NCBI RefSeq assembly: GCF_019880585.1
Contig: NZ_JAINVV010000003.1
Location: 558,001 to 622,000, forward strand
Origin: Sphingomonas colocasiae
GTDB taxonomy: Bacteria; Pseudomonadota; Alphaproteobacteria; Sphingomonadales; Sphingomonadaceae
Direction: 5' to 3'
DNA: 64,000 nt
The translations under genes were made by a program, and so were the position numbers. Below are positions 18,266 through 27,629 of the stretch, one piece after another. Within the stretch, counting starts at the first letter, position 1; the number at the start of each line of letters is the position of its first letter. The notes under the pieces are model-generated. The model saw only the letters and a program-made list of their open reading frames with translations. It searched no databases and was not told the origin of the DNA.

Positions 18266-18664
18266 TCAGCCCCGCTCCAGATGCCGCTTCATCGTCGAAA
18301 GGCCCAACGCCATCATCGGCGAGATCCGTTCCGCCAGTTCCGCCGGCAGCACATCCGCGGTCCAGTTGACAAGCGCACCGGTGCCGTCGGCCTGGACGGT
18401 CAGCACGCCATTGTGATGGGTGACGCCCTGAACGCTCCAGACCAGCCGGCGCCGCCCGCGATCGATATCGACAATGACTTCGTCGACGATCGTGCCGTCG
18501 CCGAAGGTCACGCGGCGCGTGGGGTGCGCCACATCCTCCAGCATTTCCGTGGCGACGACGAAACCTGGCACGAGGCGGGTGTGGAGCGCGCCCACATCCG
18601 CCGCAGCATCCCAGACGGCTTCGGCCGGCCGTTCGATACGGATCCAGTGATGGACGGATGGCAT
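18266..18664 (-). CDS. SRPBCC (START-like) family protein
   Basis: 132 residues, a single SRPBCC domain. An N-terminal strand SVHHWIRIERPAEAVWDAAADVG is followed by a beta sheet (RRVTFGDGTIVDEVIVDIDRGRRRLVWSVQG) and a C-terminal helix. Such small domains bind lipids or other hydrophobic ligands. No helix-turn-helix or enzymatic motif. It lies divergent to the Ada-like regulator. Confidence 0.8.
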   Translation of the reverse strand: MPSVHHWIRIERPAEAVWDAAADVGALHTRLVPGFVVATEMLEDVAHPTRRVTFGDGTIVDEVIVDIDRGRRRLVWSVQGVTHHNGVLTVQADGTGALVNWTADVLPAELAERISPMMALGLSTMKRHLERG

Positions 18665-18791
18665 GCCGCAAGCTCCCGATCATGTTCGTTCATGCGGCAA
18701 TAGCCCCTGCGGACAGGCCATGCTGGCAGGAAACGGACCTCGTCATTGCCCGGCCGCGACATCGGCGGCAGACGGAGATATGATCGGCCAG

Positions 18792-19364
18792 ATGACCGAC
18801 GCCGATGCCCTCGCGCTGGATTTCGAGGCATGCGAGCGCGCCCGCTATGCGCGCGATCCCGCCTTTGACGGGGTGATCTTCATCGCCGTCACCTCGACGC
18901 GGATCTATTGCCGCCCCGTCTGCCCGGTGCGCCAGCCGCTGAGCCGCAATGTCCGCTATTATCCGAGCGCCGCCGCCGCCGAGGATGCCGGCTTCCGGCC
19001 GTGCCTGCGCTGCCGCCCCGAAACCGCGCCGCATTCGCCCGCCTGGACGGGTACGCGCGCCACGGTGACGCGCGCGCTGCGGCTGATCGACGAAGGCGCG
19101 CTCGACCACGGCGGCGTCGACGATCTTGCGGACAGGCTGGGCATCGGCGCGCGCCAGCTTGCCCGGCTGTTTCGCAAGCATCTGGATACCACGCCGGCCG
19201 CGGCGGGCCGCACGGCCAGGATCCAGCGGGCGAAGCGGCTGATCGACCAGACCGATCTGCCGATGACCGAGATCGCCTATCGATCGGGCTTCCGCAGCCT
19301 GCGCACCTTCAACGCCGCGTTCCGGCAGACATATCGCCGCGCTCCGAGTTCGCTGCGCGGCTGA
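18792..19364 (+). CDS. Ada-type regulator: metal-binding domain plus AraC HTH
   Basis: 190 residues. The N-terminal Ada zinc domain shows the four-cysteine pattern: YCRPVCP near residues 37-43 and CLRCRP near 72-77. The first cysteine accepts methyl groups from DNA phosphotriesters. A C-terminal AraC-type HTH follows (VDDLADRLGIGARQLARLFRKH; MTEIAYRSGFRSLRTFNAAFR). There is no methyltransferase domain (no PCHR) and no AlkA glycosylase domain, so it matches an AdaA-style protein or a shortened Ada-AlkA fusion. Start ambiguous between ATG 18780 and 18792. It likely senses DNA methylation damage; no repair gene is adjacent. Confidence 0.82.
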   Translation: MTDADALALDFEACERARYARDPAFDGVIFIAVTSTRIYCRPVCPVRQPLSRNVRYYPSAAAAEDAGFRPCLRCRPETAPHSPAWTGTRATVTRALRLIDEGALDHGGVDDLADRLGIGARQLARLFRKHLDTTPAAAGRTARIQRAKRLIDQTDLPMTEIAYRSGFRSLRTFNAAFRQTYRRAPSSLRG

Positions 19365-19380
19365 AACGGAGCCCCCATGT

Positions 19381-19413
19381 AAAAACTGCCCCGGCGTGGG
19401 GGGCCGGGGCAGT
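19381..19413 (-). terminator. intrinsic terminator for the RTX gene
   Basis: Perfect 11-bp arms ACTGCCCCGGC (19385-19395) and GCCGGGGCAGT (19403-19413) around a 7-base loop. Read on the minus strand, the stem is followed by a run of T (19385-19381). It lies about 160 bases downstream of the RTX gene stop. A second T-run (minus strand, 19508-19502) nearer the gene follows a CCTCGTT/AACGAGG stem and may act first. Confidence 0.8.
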
Positions 19414-19572
19414 TGTACCCGGTCGTGGGGGAACCGGGCAGGATCGTTCGGTGCGCAACCCACGAGAAAGCATCCGGTTCCACGATTTTCGAACGGTGCG
19501 TAAAAAAACCGCCCGTCACCTCGTTCCGGTCCGACAACGAGGCCGGATGCCCCGTGCAGATCCGGTGGGGCG

Positions 19573-22500
19573 TCAGGCGAATGCCGTGACCGGTATCTCC
19601 ACCGGGCCGGTCAGGCCGATCGATTGCGCGCCGACGATCTGGTCGCCGATCTTCACCGCTCCGGCCGCCTCGTCATAGGCGAGCGTGCGATCGCCATCGA
19701 CGAAGCGCAGCGTGATTCCCGCCGTGCCCACGGGAATGGAGACCGTCATGCCCGACGATCGCATCTCGACCGCGCTGCCGGCCAGGCGCGCATCGAACGC
19801 CCCGGACAGTGCGTCGAGCACGATCGTGTCGCCACCGCGTGCGAACGATCCGTCGAGCCGGATCGCCCCGCCGCGGATCTCCAGCGTCTCGTGCCCCGCA
19901 TTGCTGCCGAATATCTCGATATCGCCCGCGACCGTGGCGACGGCCCCCGGATGAAGAACCAGCCGCCCCGCCCCGACAATGGCCGGGGGATCGGACAGCG
20001 GCGGCGCTTCCGCCGGGCTGCCGAGCGGCGCGAAGCTGTCGGACACCGCCTGCCCGCCGATCCGCACCGCGCCATCGGCGAAGATCAGCGTGCGCACGCC
20101 ATCGTCGAAGGACAGCGCCATGCCCGCGATCCCGACCGGGATGACGATCCGGGTATCGCCGTCATCGAAGACGATATTCGATCCGGCGACCCTGACCTGA
20201 TAATCGGCGGCCGCGCCCGTCAACCGCACGACATCGCCGCCGCGCGCGAACGACCCGTCGAATTCGATCGCGCCGGGTTGATCGGCGATGCGGATATCCT
20301 GCCCGTGCATCGTGCCGAATATCAGTGCATCGCCGCCGATCTCCGCCGTCAGCGCGCCGGTCGCGATCAGCCGCGCCTGCCCCGTCGCCGGCGACGGAGC
20401 GGCAAGCGTCGTAAAGCCGTGGGTGGAGAGCCCCGCATAGGGATTTTCCGCCCGGTCGGTGATCGCGCCCGCGTCCACCTCGATCCGGTATCGCGTGCCC
20501 GCGGCGAGAGCATAGAGCGGATCGACCGTCACAACGCCGTCATCGATGCGGATGCGATCGCTGGTCGCGACATCGAACCGCTCGACGATCCGGCCATCGC
20601 TGCGAACGATCCGGATTTCCCCGCTGCCGCGCGCGACATATTCGGAGAAGGCGAGCACGACCGCAGCATCGGTCGCGACCGCGGTCCGGCCGTCAGAGGG
20701 CAATATGCCTTGCAGCAACGGCGCGGTTGTATCGCCATATTGCGCCTTGAGCGCGGCGACGCTGACGGAAACGCCGGCGAACGCGATCGTCTCCACATTG
20801 GCGATCCGGTCGACACCCTCGGTTTTCGTCGTAACGACGCACACCGCGCCGTCGAAGCTGATCGTGCAATCGGACAGCGCATCACCGATCTGGACAATGT
20901 CGCCGCCGCCGCGCCCGTCGATCACATCGTCGCCCGCGCCGCCGACCAGAATATCGTCGAACGCGGTGCCGACGAGCCGATCGTCGCCCCCGCCGCCCGC
21001 AACCGATGCCGCCGCCTTCGCGGCACTGCCGTCATAGAGGTCGTTGCCCGCCCCCAGATCGATCGCGCCGACAATCACCCCGCTATCGATCAGGCTGTCG
21101 TCGTCGGCATTCAGGCGGATCGCGCCTTCGATCCGGCCGGTGTTGACGATACGGTCCGCCCCGCCATCGGAGCGCACCGCGATGTCGGCGACGATCGTGC
21201 CGTTATTCTCCAGCCCGGTGAAGCTGTTGATGCCGCTGTAATAAAGCTGCACACCCACCGCATCCTGCGCACCCGAGGATGCGCTGCCATCCGCGAAGAT
21301 CGTACCGTCGTTGCGGAACACCCCGCTGGCCAGCATCTGCACGGCCACGGTGCCCGCGCCGCCGATCGCCTCTATCCGGCCGCTGTTGATCGCCGACGGC
21401 CCATTGTCCGCGCGGACGATGGTGGAAATCTCCGCGCCCACCGCGGCGCCGGCATCGCTCCGCCCGCTGATCGTGCCGGAGTTCCGGAAAAAGATCGCCG
21501 GATCGGCCGCCGCGCCGCCGACGGTGACGGCGAACACGCCGCCCCGGTCCGAGATCGCCTCTATCAGCCCCTGATTGTCCAGTTTCCCGCGCGATCCGGG
21601 ATCATAGCCGACAGCGCCGGTATTGCCCGTGCCGACCGCGCGCACCGTGCCGTGATTGACCAGAATGTCCCACTGATTGCCCGCCAGGGCATGGACGATA
21701 TTATGGTCGTGGACGGAAATGATCGTGCCGTGATTGATCAGCGCGGCATCCTGTTCGCCCAGCAACGCCGCGCCGCCGCCGCTTGTGCGCCAGGTTTCGC
21801 TCGCATGGATCAGCACCGTTCCGAAAAGCCGGTAGCCGGTGATCGACAGTTCGGCATCGGTGGGCATCGCGCCTTCGCTCGATCCGATCAGCGGCGCCGG
21901 ATCGCCCCCGGCGACGGGATCGAGCCCGTGGAAGCCCGCGCCCGCCGTCGTCACGATCGTGACGGGCACGGTTTGCGCCACCAATATGGTTTCGCTGCCC
22001 AGCGTATAGCGATGATAGCCGATATCGGGCTCCGGCGCGGCGCCCGCGTCCGTCCAGCCGCCGACAAGCTCCACCCCGGCCTCCGCCGCGCCGCCGATCC
22101 GCAACACGCCGTCGGCCAGCGTGCCGGCATCGCCCGCGCGGATCGCGACCTGCTGGCCCGAAACCAGCATCATCCCTTCGAAGCCATGGATACGGCCGCT
22201 CGCCAGCGCGTCGGACAGATCGAGGCGCAGGCCCTGCGTACCGAATGCGAGCGTATCGAAGCCGGCGCCCCCGTCCAGCCGCGCGAAGCCCAGATCGCCC
22301 GCAAAGATCAGATCGTCGCCGTCTCCGCCATCGGCGACGTCGCCCCCCGATGTCGAAATGACGTCGTCGTCCTGCTCGCCGTAGAGGCCGTCATTCCCGC
22401 CGTCTCCGCTGATCATATCGTTGCCGACGCCGCCGATCAGCAGATCATTGCCCGCGCCGCCGCGCAGATCGTCGTCGCCACGCCCGCCATTGACGATATC

Positions 22501-23469
22501 GCCGGCCTTCGATCCGATCAGCCCGTCATCGCCCCAGCCGAGATCGGCCGTGCCGATCCAGAGGCCGGCCGACAGATCGACCAGGTCATCACCCTCACCG
22601 GTCGAGATATCGCCGATGATCGTGCCGCTGTTCAGGATCAGATCGTCGCCCAGCTCCAGCAGGATATCGCCACGGATCACGCCTTCGGCGCTGTTCTCGA
22701 TCCAGGCGGTGCCGGTGACGAACGGATTGTAGGAAAGCTGGCTTGCCGTGATCGCGATCTCCGCGTCGATCGTGCCATTGTTGATCACGCGCGATCCATA
22801 GGGCGCGGCATAGCTCAGCGAGATCGCCGTCGCGGGCCAATCGACGCTGTCTCCCCGCGCCTGGATCAGCCCGTCGTTCAATATGTCGCCGCCGAGCCCG
22901 CTGACATGCACGCCCCGCGCCACCCCGCCTTCCGCCAGGATGGAGGAGCCCCGCGCGTTGAACAGATAGCCGCCATTGACCATGTAGACGCCGATGGAGC
23001 CGGCGACCCCTGCCAGGCTGTCGCCCAGCGTCTGCGCGGCGATGGTGCCGCCGCCGATATTGTGGATGCTGATGCCGGGGCCGAAATGCGTGATGCCGGT
23101 GGCCTGCCCGCCCTGGGTGACCCCGGCGATGACGCCGCTATTCTCCAGATAGTCGCCCGCGCCGCCAATGAAGATGCCGCTGACATTGCCGGCGACGGAC
23201 CTGGCGACCATCGTGCCCGAATTGCGGATATCGAAAATATAGAAGCCCGCCAGCACCGACGCGCCTTCGTTGCCGGCCTGCGACCACAACATGCCGGCAT
23301 TGCTGAAACTGGCGATCAGATCATGATCGGTGTCATACAGGTTGATGCGTTCGGCCTGACCGTAGCGGACCACGCTCGCGTCGAGCGACAGGCTGGTCCT
23401 CAACCGGATGCCCTCGACCATGTTGGGCGCGATGCCCGGCGGGGCGATGACGGGGATGATCGAACTCAA
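19573..23469 (-). CDS. large RTX / beta-solenoid surface or secreted protein
   Basis: 1298 residues from TTG 23469, supported by AGGAG seven bases upstream. No N-terminal signal. Order: N.G.I-type beta-solenoid repeats (about 40-320; LENSGVIAG, VINNGTIDA), RTX calcium nonapeptides (about 320-390; GGAGNDLLIGGVGND), a linker, a second solenoid (about 560-800; NHGTII, NSGRIEAIGG), a second RTX block (about 800-860; GGGGDDRLVG, GGAGDDVIDG), a Big_5-like domain (about 915-1020) and two tandem copies of a 118-residue domain. RTX proteins lacking a signal are normally exported by type I secretion, with calcium driving folding outside. No hlyB/D/tolC-like exporter is in the window. Likely adhesin or matrix protein. 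Confidence 0.85.
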   Translation of the reverse strand: MSSIIPVIAPPGIAPNMVEGIRLRTSLSLDASVVRYGQAERINLYDTDHDLIASFSNAGMLWSQAGNEGASVLAGFYIFDIRNSGTMVARSVAGNVSGIFIGGAGDYLENSGVIAGVTQGGQATGITHFGPGISIHNIGGGTIAAQTLGDSLAGVAGSIGVYMVNGGYLFNARGSSILAEGGVARGVHVSGLGGDILNDGLIQARGDSVDWPATAISLSYAAPYGSRVINNGTIDAEIAITASQLSYNPFVTGTAWIENSAEGVIRGDILLELGDDLILNSGTIIGDISTGEGDDLVDLSAGLWIGTADLGWGDDGLIGSKAGDIVNGGRGDDDLRGGAGNDLLIGGVGNDMISGDGGNDGLYGEQDDDVISTSGGDVADGGDGDDLIFAGDLGFARLDGGAGFDTLAFGTQGLRLDLSDALASGRIHGFEGMMLVSGQQVAIRAGDAGTLADGVLRIGGAAEAGVELVGGWTDAGAAPEPDIGYHRYTLGSETILVAQTVPVTIVTTAGAGFHGLDPVAGGDPAPLIGSSEGAMPTDAELSITGYRLFGTVLIHASETWRTSGGGAALLGEQDAALINHGTIISVHDHNIVHALAGNQWDILVNHGTVRAVGTGNTGAVGYDPGSRGKLDNQGLIEAISDRGGVFAVTVGGAAADPAIFFRNSGTISGRSDAGAAVGAEISTIVRADNGPSAINSGRIEAIGGAGTVAVQMLASGVFRNDGTIFADGSASSGAQDAVGVQLYYSGINSFTGLENNGTIVADIAVRSDGGADRIVNTGRIEGAIRLNADDDSLIDSGVIVGAIDLGAGNDLYDGSAAKAAASVAGGGGDDRLVGTAFDDILVGGAGDDVIDGRGGGDIVQIGDALSDCTISFDGAVCVVTTKTEGVDRIANVETIAFAGVSVSVAALKAQYGDTTAPLLQGILPSDGRTAVATDAAVVLAFSEYVARGSGEIRIVRSDGRIVERFDVATSDRIRIDDGVVTVDPLYALAAGTRYRIEVDAGAITDRAENPYAGLSTHGFTTLAAPSPATGQARLIATGALTAEIGGDALIFGTMHGQDIRIADQPGAIEFDGSFARGGDVVRLTGAAADYQVRVAGSNIVFDDGDTRIVIPVGIAGMALSFDDGVRTLIFADGAVRIGGQAVSDSFAPLGSPAEAPPLSDPPAIVGAGRLVLHPGAVATVAGDIEIFGSNAGHETLEIRGGAIRLDGSFARGGDTIVLDALSGAFDARLAGSAVEMRSSGMTVSIPVGTAGITLRFVDGDRTLAYDEAAGAVKIGDQIVGAQSIGLTGPVEIPVTAFA
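19609..19965 (-). repeat. C-terminal domain repeat, copy 2
   Basis: Encodes residues of about 1169-1287 of the RTX protein. Shared blocks with copy 1: LDGSFARGGD, then IPVGTAGITLRFVDGDRTL and a closing VKIGDQ. The two copies look like a duplicated beta domain near the C-terminus, where a type I secretion signal would lie. Confidence 0.8.
20020..20373 (-). repeat. C-terminal domain repeat, copy 1
   Basis: Encodes residues of about 1033-1150 of the RTX protein. Matches copy 2 in FDGSFARGGD, IPVGIAGMALSFDDGVRTL and VRIGGQ, at roughly one third identity by eye. A proline-rich linker separates the copies. Confidence 0.8.
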
Positions 23470-23669
23470 GCTACGCTCCTCTCACGCCACGACGCGCCGA
23501 TCGTGCGGCAGCTTCGATCGCGCCGCATCACCGGGCATATCCGCCGTCCCGATCGCCTGGCAACATGAATGGGCGGACGATCGCCTCCATTCCGGATCAA
23601 ACGCGCATCATGAGAGCAGCCCATGCAGGGAACCATCCCGCGCCCCGCTGCCAAAGGCAGAAGTTAGAA

Positions 23670-23692
23670 ACGTACGTAAAATCAATATATTG
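23670..23692. promoter_or_regulatory. AT-rich palindromes upstream of RTX gene
   Basis: Two short perfect palindromes, ACGTACGT (23670-23677) and CAATATATTG (23683-23692), lie 200-220 bases upstream of the RTX start in an otherwise GC-rich spacer. They may be operators, but short palindromes arise by chance and no pairing with a regulator is evident. The whole 23470-23708 spacer holds no gene. Confidence 0.3.
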
Positions 23693-23708
23693 TTCGCATA
23701 CCCTGCAC

Positions 23709-25094
23709 TTATGCCAGTTCCTCCATCGCCGTCGTGATCGACAGGATCTGCAGCGCCACCGCCTTATCCGTCGGCACGGGCCGCAGCGGCGACCTGGCAT
23801 GCAACGCGGCGATGCGGCGGGCGAGCAGCGTTTCGGCGGCGGACGCCGTGGCGGTATCGCCCTGACGCCGCGCCAGCCGCGCCAGCATCGCGGGCGCGCG
23901 CATCTGTTCGGTCCCGGGTTCGAGTTGCGCCAGATCGGCCAGGCTCACCGGTTCGGAGGCCCCTGCCCCCGCGCGCATAAGCGCCGCGAGCGCTGCATTC
24001 TGCTGGGTGTTGCGGGTCGCCGCCTCTGCCAGCGCATCGGCCAGCGCGCGGCTTTCGGGGTCCGCATGGGGGCGTGCGATCAGCGGCGCGGCCGCGTCGA
24101 GCAGCCGGCCATTCTCCGCCGCCGCCGCATGCTGCATGCGCTGGACATCGGCCATGCTGTAGCCGGACGGCCGGGCGCTGCGCTGGCGGGGATCCTCCCA
24201 CAACGGCACTTCGCAGGTAACGCTGAACGTGCCGTAGCGCTCCGCCGCGAATTCGGCGCTCGATCGGCCCGCGCTCCACTGGTCTTGCACCGCCCCGCCC
24301 TCACGCACGATCTGCGCGACATAGGGCGCGACATCGAAATAGGAGAAGACGCCGGGCGCGAAGCGCGTCAGTTCCGCGCCGGGCTCTCCCAGATCGTTGA
24401 GCAGGATGCCCTGGGTCGCGGGCTGGCGAGACAGTTTCGCGGCCAGCGCGGGCCGATCCTGGCTCAACAGATAAAAGGAGCCGCCGCTGTCGGCGCCATG
24501 CAGCGAGGATTGCAGATCGGGCCGGGCGATCTCCATCGCGCGCTGCCAGCACTGGGCCTCCGGCGCCACCGCGTCGAAGCGATAGCCCGGCATTTCGAGT
24601 GGAAAGCCATATTCGGGCTGGCGGGCAAAGGCCGGGCGATAGAAATGCGCCAGATAGCGATCGATGGTGCGGGGCCCCGAAAACCAGCCGCGGTTGAGCG
24701 CCAGCCCGTCGACATCGATCGCGGGGATGAAATGCCAACGCCAACCCGATTGTTCACGGAAATGCCGATCGCGCACCAGCCGCCGGATCAGCGCCAGCAC
24801 CGTCAGGCAGCCGATCGGCTCGTTGGGATGCGGCGCCCCGACGATCAGCGCGGAACGCTCGCCGTTGCCGATGCTGATCAGGTCGATCGGCCGCCCCTGC
24901 CCGCTCTCCCCCAGTCGCTCCACCTGAACCGCGCCGCCCAGTACCGTCAGTTCCGGCCGGATCATCGCGGCCAGCGCCTCTCCATCAAGGAAATGCGCCT
25001 GTCCGGCGCGCGCACATGCGGGCGCCAGCCATGCCGCCCCCACCGTCGATGCGGCGGAGGAGAGCATCGTCCGGCGGCTGATCCCCATCGCCAT
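23709..25094 (-). CDS. Tat-exported M14-like zinc peptidase
   Basis: 461 residues from ATG 25094. The N-terminus GISRRTMLSSAASTVGAAW is a twin-arginine signal, so the protein is exported folded to the periplasm. The M14 core: H89 and E92 in GAPHPNEPIG, a later SLHGADSGGSFYLL with the third zinc ligand, and helices to the end. The 'ADSGG' block is usual in carboxypeptidase-like proteins acting on small peptides. The frame starts within the last bases of the TBDR gene (TTG 25109 overlaps it), so the two form one unit. Inferred role: cleaves peptides brought in by the receptor. Confidence 0.8.
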   Translation of the reverse strand: MAMGISRRTMLSSAASTVGAAWLAPACARAGQAHFLDGEALAAMIRPELTVLGGAVQVERLGESGQGRPIDLISIGNGERSALIVGAPHPNEPIGCLTVLALIRRLVRDRHFREQSGWRWHFIPAIDVDGLALNRGWFSGPRTIDRYLAHFYRPAFARQPEYGFPLEMPGYRFDAVAPEAQCWQRAMEIARPDLQSSLHGADSGGSFYLLSQDRPALAAKLSRQPATQGILLNDLGEPGAELTRFAPGVFSYFDVAPYVAQIVREGGAVQDQWSAGRSSAEFAAERYGTFSVTCEVPLWEDPRQRSARPSGYSMADVQRMQHAAAAENGRLLDAAAPLIARPHADPESRALADALAEAATRNTQQNAALAALMRAGAGASEPVSLADLAQLEPGTEQMRAPAMLARLARRQGDTATASAAETLLARRIAALHARSPLRPVPTDKAVALQILSITTAMEELA

Positions 25095-25105
25095 CACTAT
25101 CGATC

Positions 25106-27415
25106 TCAAAAGCTCGATCGCAGACGGACGCCCAGCGTGCGCGGTGTGCCGATCGACCAGGTCCGCCCGTCCGATCCGAAATAGCGCGTCTGGTTGGTGC
25201 CGTAGATCGGCAGGACGTTCGCGATATTGTCGGCGAAGACGGCGACTTCCCAGCCCTGGTTCGCGACGCCGATCTGCGCGTTGATCAGCGTATAGTCCCT
25301 GAGCGAGGTGATCCGGTCCGGCCCCGCGCCCGGCGGGCCGAACTGGGTCTGGCGGCGATCGGTGAAGGAAAGATCGCTGCGGACGACCAGATCCCAGTCG
25401 CCCGACAGTGGCGTGCGATAATCCTGCTGCACCGCGAAGGTCCAGGCGGGCACGAACTGGAGCTGTTCGCCGACATCGCCGCCGCTGAACGGATCGCCCT
25501 TGTCCAGCCGTGCATCGGTATAGCCGATGCTCATCGACACGCTCAGCTCTCGCGTCGGCGCCAGCCGCGCTTCGAGCTCGAAGCCCTTGCTGGTCGCGCG
25601 GCCGGCATTGACGTCGAAGATGCTGGCGCAGGTCGGCAGCACCAGGCTCTGCTGGATGTCGCGATATTTGATGACGAAGCCGGTCAGGCTGGCGGAGAAG
25701 CGGCCGTCGCGGCTCGACTGGCGGATGCCCGCTTCATAGCTGTCGAGCTTTTCGGCCTTGGTGAAGGGCGGGATCGTCGCGGGATCGATGCCGAGCGCTT
25801 CGAAATCGGGGCCGCACACCGGCCCCGGCAGCACGCGGCCGACGCCCGGCCGGAAACCGCCGGCATAGCGGGCATAGGCGAAGGTCGTCGGCGCGATCTT
25901 GTAGGATGCGCTGGCGGAGAAAAGCGCGCCGCTGTCCTTCGCAGTCGCATCCACGCCGACGGGGAAGAGCGATCCCGGCGTGTCGACGATATGGCGGGGA
26001 TTCTTGCGGTCGTAATAACGAACGCCCGCCTTCACCTCCGCACGCTCGTCGGCGGATTGCCAGCGGAGGTTGGCGAAGCCCGCCAGTTCCTCCACCTTTT
26101 CGCGGCCGGTGAAGCCCGCATCGACCAGCGCATCGGGATCGCCACCCATCGCCTCGCTATATTCGGGGATCGGCGCGTCGAAGCCCAGCCGCTGGTAACT
26201 GCGCGTGGTGCTGCGAAGATAGAATGCGCCGGCGAGCAGTTGGACGGGAAAATCCCAGTCCGATGCGAAGCGGATTTCCTGGGTGAACTGGCGGAGCGTG
26301 TTCCCCGTCAGGTTCGGCGACAGCAGAGCCGTGTTGGGATTCTCGAGGAAGGATCCGTTCACGTCCGGATCGAAGCCCGGATAGGCGAAACCGGTGATCG
26401 CGGGATCGAGATTGTAGATGTCGCGAACGTCGAGCCGGCGGCGGATCTTCTGGTGGACATAGCCGGTGGCGGAGGTGAGCGTGCCGATGCCGACATCCAG
26501 ATTGGCGGTGAGGTTGGCGATCCAGGCCTTGTCCGATCCGGATTCGGGGAAGAAGCGGCTGGTGAGCCGCGCGCGCGGGGAGCCTTCGGTCAGCCGGTCG
26601 TTGAGATCGGATTCCGAATGCGCGCCGTTCTTGCGCTGATTGTACAGTGCGGAGGCGCGGATCTCGAGCGTGTCGGACGGGGTCCACAGCGCCGCGATGC
26701 GGCCGGTGAAACGCTCGGTGTCGTTGACGTTGCGGCGGATCGTGCCGTCATAGGGATCGACATTGTCGATAAAGCCGCCGCGCCGGTCATATGCCGCACT
26801 GGCGCGCACCGCCGCGTCGCTTCCCAATGGCAGGTTGATCACGCCGGTCGCGCCATAGTTGCGCGCGCCACCGGAAATGGTGGAGCCGCTGAGTTCGGCC
26901 CGCCCGCTGACGCCCGAGGGATCGGGCCGCGCCTCGACATAGCGGATCAGGCCGCCAGCCGCCGATGCGCCGTAGAGATCGCCCTGCGGCCCCTTCAGCA
27001 CCTCCACCCGCTCCAGATCGTAGAGCTGGGGATCGACCGAATTGGGGATCAGGATATCGTCGAGATAGGTGACGACGGTGGGCTGGGTGCCGCCCGAGGG
27101 GGCGACGCCGCGCAGCACGATGTTGCGATCGCCGATCCCGGTTTCAGGCGCGATCGAGAGCGACGGCACGAGACGGACGATATCCTGAAGCGAGCGCAGC
27201 GACCGCGATTCCAGCGCATCGCCGCCGATCGCCTGGACGCTTGCCGCAATCGTGCGCAGCGGTTCGGCGCGCTTCTGCGCGGTGACGACGATCTCTCCGG
27301 GAATGTCATCGCTCGCGCTGTCCTGCGCGGCTTCCTGCCCCGCCCATGCCGGCGCCACCGCCAGCACAGACAGCGCCGCGCCCGCGCACAAGAGATGCAT
27401 TTTCCGAATCGCCAT
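25106..27415 (-). CDS. TonB-dependent receptor 1
   Basis: 769 residues. Signal peptide ends PAWAGQ. TonB box region GEIVVTAQKR at about residues 41-50, then the plug (IRLVPSLSI; NIVLRGVAPSGG; VEVLKGPQGDLYGASAAGG) and a 22-strand-type barrel ending ...TPRTLGVRLRSSF with a terminal phenylalanine, as needed for BAM-mediated insertion. It imports a scarce ligand across the outer membrane using TonB energy. The downstream Tat M14 peptidase suggests a peptide ligand. Its promoter contains a TetR-type operator shared with the TetR/MFS region at 33.3 kb. Confidence 0.93.
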   Translation of the reverse strand: MAIRKMHLLCAGAALSVLAVAPAWAGQEAAQDSASDDIPGEIVVTAQKRAEPLRTIAASVQAIGGDALESRSLRSLQDIVRLVPSLSIAPETGIGDRNIVLRGVAPSGGTQPTVVTYLDDILIPNSVDPQLYDLERVEVLKGPQGDLYGASAAGGLIRYVEARPDPSGVSGRAELSGSTISGGARNYGATGVINLPLGSDAAVRASAAYDRRGGFIDNVDPYDGTIRRNVNDTERFTGRIAALWTPSDTLEIRASALYNQRKNGAHSESDLNDRLTEGSPRARLTSRFFPESGSDKAWIANLTANLDVGIGTLTSATGYVHQKIRRRLDVRDIYNLDPAITGFAYPGFDPDVNGSFLENPNTALLSPNLTGNTLRQFTQEIRFASDWDFPVQLLAGAFYLRSTTRSYQRLGFDAPIPEYSEAMGGDPDALVDAGFTGREKVEELAGFANLRWQSADERAEVKAGVRYYDRKNPRHIVDTPGSLFPVGVDATAKDSGALFSASASYKIAPTTFAYARYAGGFRPGVGRVLPGPVCGPDFEALGIDPATIPPFTKAEKLDSYEAGIRQSSRDGRFSASLTGFVIKYRDIQQSLVLPTCASIFDVNAGRATSKGFELEARLAPTRELSVSMSIGYTDARLDKGDPFSGGDVGEQLQFVPAWTFAVQQDYRTPLSGDWDLVVRSDLSFTDRRQTQFGPPGAGPDRITSLRDYTLINAQIGVANQGWEVAVFADNIANVLPIYGTNQTRYFGSDGRTWSIGTPRTLGVRLRSSF

Positions 27416-27440
27416 GGCTCCACCCTTTCGATGTTATCGA

Positions 27441-27470
27441 TTTATAGAGACTGACTAGTCGGTTTTCTAA
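27441..27470 (-). promoter_or_regulatory. TBDR 1 promoter with TetR-type operator
   Basis: Read on the minus strand: a weak -35 TTAGAA (27470-27465), an 18-base spacer and -10 TATAAA (27446-27441). The spacer holds ACCGACTAGTCAGTCTC (27447-27463), an imperfect palindrome centred on GACTAGTC. Sixteen of 17 bases match the site in front of the TetR and MFS genes at 33291-33307. A repressor there would block RNA polymerase. Confidence 0.7.
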
Positions 27471-27604
27471 TAGGGCGCAAGCGGGTGTATGAGTGAGAGC
27501 CCCCACGCCCCCCCCACCCGTTTGCTTCGAGCAAAGTCGAGAAGCCCTTTCGAGCGAAGCCGAGAAACGGCGCGCCCCCTTCTCGACTACGGTTCTCGGC
27601 AAGC

Positions 27605-27629
27605 TCGAACCTGCGCTCGAAGCGAACGG
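27605..27629. repeat. dispersed 25-bp intergenic repeat, copy A
   Basis: A sequence starting TCGAACCTGCGCTCGAAGC, matched at 24 of 25 bases by 40337-40361. It contains an internal TCGA-rich inverted repeat and lies in a spacer, like the short interspersed repeats common in sphingomonads. Confidence 0.7.

Noticed and set aside
19624-23568. A 1314-codon plus-strand open frame
   Set aside because: It is antisense to the RTX gene. The GC-rich repeats keep the opposite strand open; its translation is Arg/Asp/His-rich without domains, and it has no ribosome site.
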